Assembly (NCBI GenBank): GCA_934500865.1
Contig: CAKSUD010000063.1
Span: 1-10,250 of the forward strand
Length of the DNA stretch: 10,250 bases
Source of the DNA: an uncultured Clostridia bacterium
Lineage (GTDB): Bacteria; Bacillota; Clostridia; TANB77; RGIG9151
Reading direction: 5' to 3'
The position numbers were made by a program, and so were the translations under genes. The notes below the pieces were generated by a model. That model saw only the letters and a list, made by a program, of their open reading frames with translations, was not told the origin of the DNA and did no database searches. Below, piece by piece: positions 5,199 through 10,250 of this stretch (positions are counted from its first letter, which is position 1; each line of letters opens with the position of its first letter).

Positions 5199-7682
5199 AT
5201 GAAGATAAATAAAAAAATTATCATATGTGCATCTTTGGTAATTATTTTGATTATAAGTGCAACTTTGTTTTTTAATTTTAAGCAAACTGAGAACGGTGTT
5301 ATTTTAACAGATGAGTTTAACAGTCTGACTGACTGGAAGATTTATGACTATGAAAATGATTATTTTAATAATAATGTCTCTGATGTTGCTGTTATTTCTA
5401 ATGGGTATAATAATGGTAATTCTGTTTTTATACAAAATAGAGAGTTAAATGATACACGTATTTACAAGGAAATTGATGTTACACCAAAATCATATTATAA
5501 AATATCATTTATGCTAAAGTCTGTGAAAAGCAGTGAAGAAGGAATTGGGGCAAACTTATCAGCAATTGGTTGTATAGAGACTTTTGTTGTTGACGATACA
5601 CTTAATGAATGGGAAGAGGAAGAATTTTATATAGAAACATCTGAAAAGCAAAATAAAATAAATTTAAGCCTTGGTGTTGGAGGATATAATGAAGTTTCAA
5701 CCGGTTATGCATATTTTGATAATTTAAAAGTCGAAAAGGTGAGTGAAATACCTGAAAATGCACCAGCACTAACATTTACTAATGCATATGGAGAAATGGG
5801 AAGTGATAATAGTTTTGTAAAAGAACATTATAAATTAATTTTTGCTATTTTGATGGGGGCTGTGTTAATTTTCTCTATTATTACTTGTGTTAAAAAGAAA
5901 GATAGTAATGATAAGAAGGCAAAATTAACGAAAAAAGATTTTGTTATAATGGGAGTACTTACAATAGTTTGTGCGATTATTTCCTTTTATAAATTAGGGG
6001 ATAATTTTGCACCGATTTCTTTCTGGAAAGCAGGAGTGAGTGGCGAAAGTATTACGATTGAATTTGAAAATGAAACTAATGTACGAGCCGTTGCATATTT
6101 AGGCAATATACCTAATAGTGGTTATTATGAAGTATCTTATTTGGCTGATGAAGTAGAAGGAGAATATGTAAAAGCATTTACATTTGGTGAGGACATAGAT
6201 CAAGAGGAAAAGGAACGCAAGCCTAAATCAGCATTTTTCTATTGGCAATTTAATTATGGCGTTGATTTCTATGCGAAGGAGATAAAAATTGAGGCAATAA
6301 AACCGGGGTGGGGAGTAAATGAATTAGCTTTCTTTACGCTAAACGAAGATAATGAATATGAGCTTATTCCATTAACTGTTAAAGAAATGCATTTTTCTGA
6401 TTTGTCGGAAGGTACTCCACAGATGCTGTTTGATGAGCAAAATTTAGTTCCAAGTTCATCAACATATATGAATAGCACTTACTTTGATGAAATTTATTTT
6501 CCAAGAACAGCATATGAGCAATTAAATGGTTTAAGTATATATGAATTGACACATCCACCGCTAGGTAAGACTATAATTTCTCTGGGAATTATTATATTCG
6601 GTATGAACCCATTTGGGTGGAGAATTATGGGCACTATTTTTGGAATATTACTTGTGCCGATTATGTATTTATTTGCTTTTAAAGTATTTAAGAAAAGTAA
6701 ATATGCGTTTATTGTTGGATTTTTAATGTTGTTCGATTTTATGAGGCTGCCTCAAACAAGACTTGCTACTATTGATTCATATTCAACATTCTTTATAATC
6801 TGTATGTATTACTTTATGTATGATTATTTTACTAATAGTTATGAGGAAAAGGTGTCTGTAAAATCACTTGTGCCATTATTCTTGTCCGGACTTATGTTTG
6901 GACTTGGTGCTGCAACAAAATGGAGCTGCTTATATGCAGGTGGTGGACTTGCTTTTATTTTCTTCTTAACGAAATTAGTAGAATTTTTACAAGTGAAGAA
7001 AGATAAGAGGATAAAAGAGTGGTTGGTTCATAACTTTATTCCAACTTGCTTATGGTGCGTTTTGTTTTTTGTAATTATCCCGGCGGGTATATATATATTG
7101 TCATATATTCCGTATATGGCATCAAATCCGGGGAAATCTTTAATTGATATTGTGATAGATAATCAAAAATATATTTTCAGTTATCATAGTAATTTGGTTG
7201 ATACACATCCATTCCAATCCGAATGGTATAGATGGCCGATAGATGCAAGACCTTTATGGTTATATGTCAATAACGTATTGCCTGAGGGAATGTATTCGAC
7301 TATTGCATCCTTTGGAAACCCTGCTATTTGGTGGGTTGGCTTACTTTCAATACCGTTTGCATTATTCTTTATATGGAGAGATAAAGACAAAGACGGAATT
7401 ATTTTATTGGTAGCATACGCATTTCAATATTTTCCTTGGATTTTAATAACTCGTATATCTTTTATATATAGTTATTTTACCGCATTACCGTTTTTAATTA
7501 TGCTTTTGGTGTTTAGTATAAAGAAGCTTGATAATGGCAAAAGACTTTCAAATGTGATTATAGGAATATATCTAGCGATAGTACTTATATTATTTGTAAT
7601 GTTCTTTCCGGTACTTATGGGAACAGTTACTTCGCATAAATATATTGATGGACTTAAATGGTTTTCAACTTGGTATTTTTAA
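5199..7682 (+). CDS. PMT/GT39-family membrane glycosyltransferase with extra extracytoplasmic domains
   Basis: This is a predicted polytopic enzyme that transfers a sugar from a polyprenyl-phosphate carrier to exported proteins (protein O-mannosyltransferase type); the actual sugar and acceptor are unknown. The 827 residues run as follows: membrane anchor (about 7-27); a beta-rich carbohydrate-binding-like region starting at DEFNSLTDWKIYD (about 35-185); membrane segments at about 210-232 and 248-266 with a Lys-rich link between them; a second beta-rich, discoidin-like stretch (about 270-415); then the PMT core. The core shows the catalytic-type acidic pair D430-E431, the HPPLGK motif from H452, and many membrane helices. 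Topology puts both beta domains and the DE pair outside the cell. ATG 5199 is used because GGAGG (5189-5193) overlaps the alternative ATG 5187. The GT2 gene follows after 21 bases. The C-terminal segment RISFIYSYFTALPFL also fits this family. Family confidence is high; the domain names before the core are tentative. Confidence 0.88.
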   Translation: MKINKKIIICASLVIILIISATLFFNFKQTENGVILTDEFNSLTDWKIYDYENDYFNNNVSDVAVISNGYNNGNSVFIQNRELNDTRIYKEIDVTPKSYYKISFMLKSVKSSEEGIGANLSAIGCIETFVVDDTLNEWEEEEFYIETSEKQNKINLSLGVGGYNEVSTGYAYFDNLKVEKVSEIPENAPALTFTNAYGEMGSDNSFVKEHYKLIFAILMGAVLIFSIITCVKKKDSNDKKAKLTKKDFVIMGVLTIVCAIISFYKLGDNFAPISFWKAGVSGESITIEFENETNVRAVAYLGNIPNSGYYEVSYLADEVEGEYVKAFTFGEDIDQEEKERKPKSAFFYWQFNYGVDFYAKEIKIEAIKPGWGVNELAFFTLNEDNEYELIPLTVKEMHFSDLSEGTPQMLFDEQNLVPSSSTYMNSTYFDEIYFPRTAYEQLNGLSIYELTHPPLGKTIISLGIIIFGMNPFGWRIMGTIFGILLVPIMYLFAFKVFKKSKYAFIVGFLMLFDFMRLPQTRLATIDSYSTFFIICMYYFMYDYFTNSYEEKVSVKSLVPLFLSGLMFGLGAATKWSCLYAGGGLAFIFFLTKLVEFLQVKKDKRIKEWLVHNFIPTCLWCVLFFVIIPAGIYILSYIPYMASNPGKSLIDIVIDNQKYIFSYHSNLVDTHPFQSEWYRWPIDARPLWLYVNNVLPEGMYSTIASFGNPAIWWVGLLSIPFALFFIWRDKDKDGIILLVAYAFQYFPWILITRISFIYSYFTALPFLIMLLVFSIKKLDNGKRLSNVIIGIYLAIVLILFVMFFPVLMGTVTSHKYIDGLKWFSTWYF

Positions 7683-7703
7683 TTTTGAGTTGAGGTGATT
7701 TTT

Positions 7704-8660
7704 ATGGAGAATAATGTGGTTTGTTCTGTTGTAATACCTGTTTATAATGAAGAAGAAGTAGTTAATGAATGTTATAGTAGAATAAAAAAAGTTATGGATT
7801 CTACTAATGAAAAATATGAAATTATATTTGTAAATGATGGTAGCAAAGACAACACGAGGCAAATGCTAAAGGAAATATGCAGAGTGGATGGAAATGTTAA
7901 GTTAATTGACTTCTCTAGGAACTTTGGACATCAGTCGGCGATTACAGCTGGAATGAATTATTCGATTGGACAGGCTGTTGTGGTTATTGATGCGGATTTG
8001 CAAGACCCTCCTGAGGTTATTTTGAGGATGCTTGAAAAATGGAGGGAAGGCTACCAGGTAGTTTACGGAAAACGTCTAAAAAGAGAAGGCGAATCAATAT
8101 TTAAAAAAGCTACTGCTAAAGTTTTTTATAGAATACTTGCTAGGCTTACTGAGTTTGATATTCCTGTTGATGCTGGTGACTTTAGACTTATAGATAGAAA
8201 AGTATGTGATGCATTAAATAAAATGGATGAAAAAAACAGATATGTTAGAGGAATTATAAGTTGGCTAGGATTTAATACTACTTATGTTGAATTTGTGAGA
8301 GAAAAAAGATATGCCGGTAAAACTAAATATCCATTGAGAAAAATGCTAAAGTTTGCTACTGATGCTGTTGTTTCTTTTTCATATAAGCCTCTTAGAATAA
8401 CTTCTTATTTGGGAATGGCGTTATCTGGTGTGTCGTTTATTTATTTGATTATCGCATTGTTCTTAAAGTTATTTAATGTTATAGACACCGTACAAGGTTG
8501 GATGTCTATTGTGGCAATTTCGTTATTCTTTAACGGAATTGTATTACTGGTCTTGGGAATTATGGGTGAGTATATCGGAAGGATATATGATGAGGTAAAG
8601 GCGAGACCACTTTATGTTGTGAATGAATTTGTTAATTTTAATGGGAAGGATAGACTTTAA
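7704..8660 (+). CDS. GT2 polyprenyl-phosphate glycosyltransferase (GtrB/DPM1-like)
   Basis: Predicted to transfer a hexose from a nucleotide sugar to undecaprenyl-phosphate at the cytoplasmic membrane face, supplying a lipid-linked donor. The 318 residues show the GT-A fold motifs VVIPVYNEE (9-17), FVNDGS with D45, SRNFGHQSAI (71-80), and the metal-binding DAD at 96-98 followed by LQDPPEV. DAGDFRLID and RYVRG-ISWLGF come next. Two membrane helices (about 233-256 and 270-290) precede a C-terminal GEYIGRIYDE segment. Both length and layout match the GtrB/YkcC group. ATG 7704 is preferred over GTG 7695 because GAGGTGA (7692-7698) is a well-spaced ribosome binding site that would overlap the GTG. 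Close spacing to the PMT-like gene and a single terminator after it suggest an operon in which this enzyme makes the donor used by its neighbour. Whether the sugar is glucose, mannose or another cannot be read from the sequence. Confidence 0.92.
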   Translation: MENNVVCSVVIPVYNEEEVVNECYSRIKKVMDSTNEKYEIIFVNDGSKDNTRQMLKEICRVDGNVKLIDFSRNFGHQSAITAGMNYSIGQAVVVIDADLQDPPEVILRMLEKWREGYQVVYGKRLKREGESIFKKATAKVFYRILARLTEFDIPVDAGDFRLIDRKVCDALNKMDEKNRYVRGIISWLGFNTTYVEFVREKRYAGKTKYPLRKMLKFATDAVVSFSYKPLRITSYLGMALSGVSFIYLIIALFLKLFNVIDTVQGWMSIVAISLFFNGIVLLVLGIMGEYIGRIYDEVKARPLYVVNEFVNFNGKDRL

Positions 8661-8678
8661 GTCTGTCTTTTCTGTTTT
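8646..8678 (+). terminator. Rho-independent terminator overlapping the GT2 stop codon
   Basis: GATAGACT (8649-8656) pairs with AGTCTGTC (8660-8667) with one T:G wobble around a 3-base loop. AAG and CTT-like bases extend the foot, and two T runs follow (8668-8671 and 8675-8678). The stop codon (8658-8660) lies in the loop and the first base of the 3' arm, so ribosomes finishing the GT2 gene would disturb the hairpin. Confidence 0.78.
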
Positions 8679-8702
8679 AAAGGAAAACATTTTACTTACC
8701 AG

Positions 8703-8731
8703 TTGACTTTACATAATATATATGGTATAAT
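8703..8731 (+). promoter_or_regulatory. Sigma-A promoter of the secreted-protein gene
   Basis: TTGACT (8703-8708) and TATAAT (8726-8731) are 17 bases apart, so this gene has its own strong promoter. The start would be near 8738. Confidence 0.87.
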
Positions 8732-8736
8732 TTGAA

Positions 8737-8790
8737 AGCTTGTTAAAAATAAGCTAGGCAATATGTAACTACATTTGCCAGAAATCCAAT
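8737..8790 (+). promoter_or_regulatory. Structured 5' leader with two adjacent hairpins
   Basis: The first hairpin is AGCTT (8737-8741) with AAGCT (8751-8755). The second is stronger: GGCAA and ATGTA (8757-8761, 8763-8767, one bulged T) pair with TACAT and TTGCC (8770-8774, 8775-8779). AGAAATCCAAT follows (8780-8790), resembling a segment of the tandem-module leaders at a similar distance from the ribosome binding site. No T run follows, so this is not a terminator. It could stabilise the mRNA or bind a regulator. Confidence 0.45.
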
Positions 8791-8817
8791 TAAATTTATT
8801 TTAAAGGAGAACATGTT

Positions 8818-10250
8818 ATGAAAAAGCTTATCGCGCTCGTCCTGACCCTGGCAATTATGCTTAGTTGCATGCCCATCGTTGTATTTGCAACAGAGTTGAA
8901 AGGCTTAATGCCTGAAATCGTTTACAAAGATAATGACGATTATCTTTTTGTAAATGGCAAACGCGTGGAATTCCAAGGAAAGATTTTCGACTATAGGCAT
9001 CCTCAAAAGAATTATATAAACACTTATGTGCCTGCTAAGTTTTTCATTGAACTTGCAGGAGGAAAGCTTACTAAGTGGGAGCATTATTCAAAAGTGGCAA
9101 AGTTCGAAATCAATAATAATACTATTGAAATTGACTGCCGTAATGAAACTTATAGCATAAATAATGTTTCAAGTAATCTTATGTTTGAGCCTATAATTGA
9201 AGATGACATTTTATATCTGTCCCAAAGTGACTTGTTTGTCAATATGTTTGGTACTTTGTGGAGTAATCTCTTATACAATGGCAATGGATACATGCATATA
9301 CATGATTATGATTACCCTTGGGAAGATGTAAATTATGATATAGCACATAGTCTAATTGATTCCTTGTATAATTCAGCAACCGAAGAATATGACGATGAAA
9401 TTAAAAACGGGACAGTATACGCTTCTGACGGAGTACATTTGTATAATCGCGTAAGCGATAAAAATTCTTTGCTCGGCTATACTGACAACTATGTTTATAC
9501 TCTAGCAACGCCTTATGACGAGTTATACATTCCCGACGGAAAAGTATTTACCCAAAAAGGAAATTACCTGTATGATGGCGATAACAAAGCTTATGCAAGT
9601 ATCTCGGTTTTAAAGTCTTGCGATACTCGGATTAGCGAAATTAAAACTTATGTTGAAAAAAGCATAATGAAAGCGTATAGTAATAATGAGATTACCGAAG
9701 CTTACAAGAATATGCTGATTACCAATGAAGTTAATAGTGTCGTAAATGAGTATATCGAGGTAAAGAGAGCCAAAAAAGAATTTAGCAATGTAAGTGAACA
9801 AAGGAGCACTTATGTATTAAAGACTGGTTCTAAAGGCGAAAAAGTGACTAAGCTTCAGCAACAGTTATATGAACTCGGCTTTTTTGACCAAATGGTTACT
9901 GGAGAATACGGTAGCATAACTGCAAGTAATGTTGCATATTTCCAAGTGATAAATGGTCTAAAGGTTACCGGTTGGGTAAATGACGAAACATACAACCAAA
10001 TTTTAGGCACGGAAGAAATGATTATCGAGCCTAAAGATACAACACCTTATGCATATCCTACCAACCTTCAGGAAGGTATGGAAGTGGTTAAAGGAAGTTA
10101 CAGCTTTAACGTCGTAGGAAATGAAAACTGTGATGGAATCAAATTGACAATGTATAGTACAACTTTGTTTAATGATGGTCTTTCTCAGTGGTACAACTAT
10201 GATGGAAATGATGTTAATGGATACTTTGACTGTACAGATGTTGGCTCGTA
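8818..10250 (+). CDS. Secreted cell-wall-binding protein (3' partial)
   Basis: The exact role is unknown. The frame is open for 477 codons and runs off the right edge. Residues 1-25 form a signal peptide (basic MKK, hydrophobic core, signal peptidase I site after VFA). Residues of about 35-150 resemble the stalk domain found at the N-terminus of 'copper amine oxidase-like' surface proteins: YLFVNGKRVEF, TYVPAKFFIELAGG and DILYLSQSDLF. This suggests a structural module, not an oxidase. Residues of about 334-396 form a peptidoglycan-binding type 1 domain: LKTGSKGEKVTKLQQQLYELG, then TGEYGSITASNVAYFQ and GWVNDETYNQILG. A Pro/Thr-containing link and a further unassigned, probably beta-rich stretch follow. 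ATG 8818 has AAGGAG upstream (8804-8809); a nearer ATG at 8813 is out of frame. The gene has its own promoter. As an exported protein it is a possible acceptor for the upstream glycosylation pair, but this is only positional inference. Confidence 0.87.
   Translation, partial: MKKLIALVLTLAIMLSCMPIVVFATELKGLMPEIVYKDNDDYLFVNGKRVEFQGKIFDYRHPQKNYINTYVPAKFFIELAGGKLTKWEHYSKVAKFEINNNTIEIDCRNETYSINNVSSNLMFEPIIEDDILYLSQSDLFVNMFGTLWSNLLYNGNGYMHIHDYDYPWEDVNYDIAHSLIDSLYNSATEEYDDEIKNGTVYASDGVHLYNRVSDKNSLLGYTDNYVYTLATPYDELYIPDGKVFTQKGNYLYDGDNKAYASISVLKSCDTRISEIKTYVEKSIMKAYSNNEITEAYKNMLITNEVNSVVNEYIEVKRAKKEFSNVSEQRSTYVLKTGSKGEKVTKLQQQLYELGFFDQMVTGEYGSITASNVAYFQVINGLKVTGWVNDETYNQILGTEEMIIEPKDTTPYAYPTNLQEGMEVVKGSYSFNVVGNENCDGIKLTMYSTTLFNDGLSQWYNYDGNDVNGYFDCTDVGS

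Noticed and set aside
8920..9270. Copper amine oxidase enzyme.
   Set aside because: Only the stalk-like N-terminal domain is suggested; this module is widespread in Clostridia surface proteins without oxidase activity, and no oxidase catalytic domain is visible.

Overview
The window looks like chromosomal DNA of an AT-rich, low-GC Gram-positive bacterium, most likely a gut-type Clostridia (Lachnospiraceae-like). This rests on AT-biased codons, strong GGAGG ribosome binding sites, near-consensus sigma-A promoters with 17-bp spacers, an RNase J, and a long Clostridia-style GltX. All genes are on the + strand. No RNA gene, insertion sequence or CRISPR array was seen.

Layout: (1) 1-3382, a housekeeping pair: RNase J (start codon just off the left edge) and glutamyl-tRNA synthetase, 21 bases apart and closed by a clear terminator. 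(2) 3386-5050, an accessory module: two tandem copies of a complete transcription unit (consensus promoter, conserved leader, ORF of 29-residue helical repeats, decayed extra repeat, terminator). A degenerate third promoter follows, and a 13-base direct repeat lies at each outer end. I do not know the function of these repeat proteins. (3) 5102-8678, a two-gene glycosylation operon: an 827-residue PMT/GT39-type membrane glycosyltransferase with extra extracytoplasmic beta-rich domains, then a GtrB/DPM1-like GT2 polyprenyl-phosphate glycosyltransferase. It ends in a terminator that overlaps the last stop codon. (4) 8703-10250, a separately promoted gene for a secreted protein with a signal peptide, a stalk-like N-terminal region and a peptidoglycan-binding domain. 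It runs off the right edge.

How they could work together: the GT2 enzyme would charge a polyprenyl-phosphate with a sugar on the cytoplasmic face, and the PMT-like enzyme would move that sugar to exported proteins outside the membrane. The adjacent secreted protein is a possible but unproven substrate. The most novel part is the tandem repeat-protein module. Its two leaders share a block in which a CCAA segment can pair either with an upstream TTGG or with the Shine-Dalgarno region, suggesting a cis-acting translational switch.
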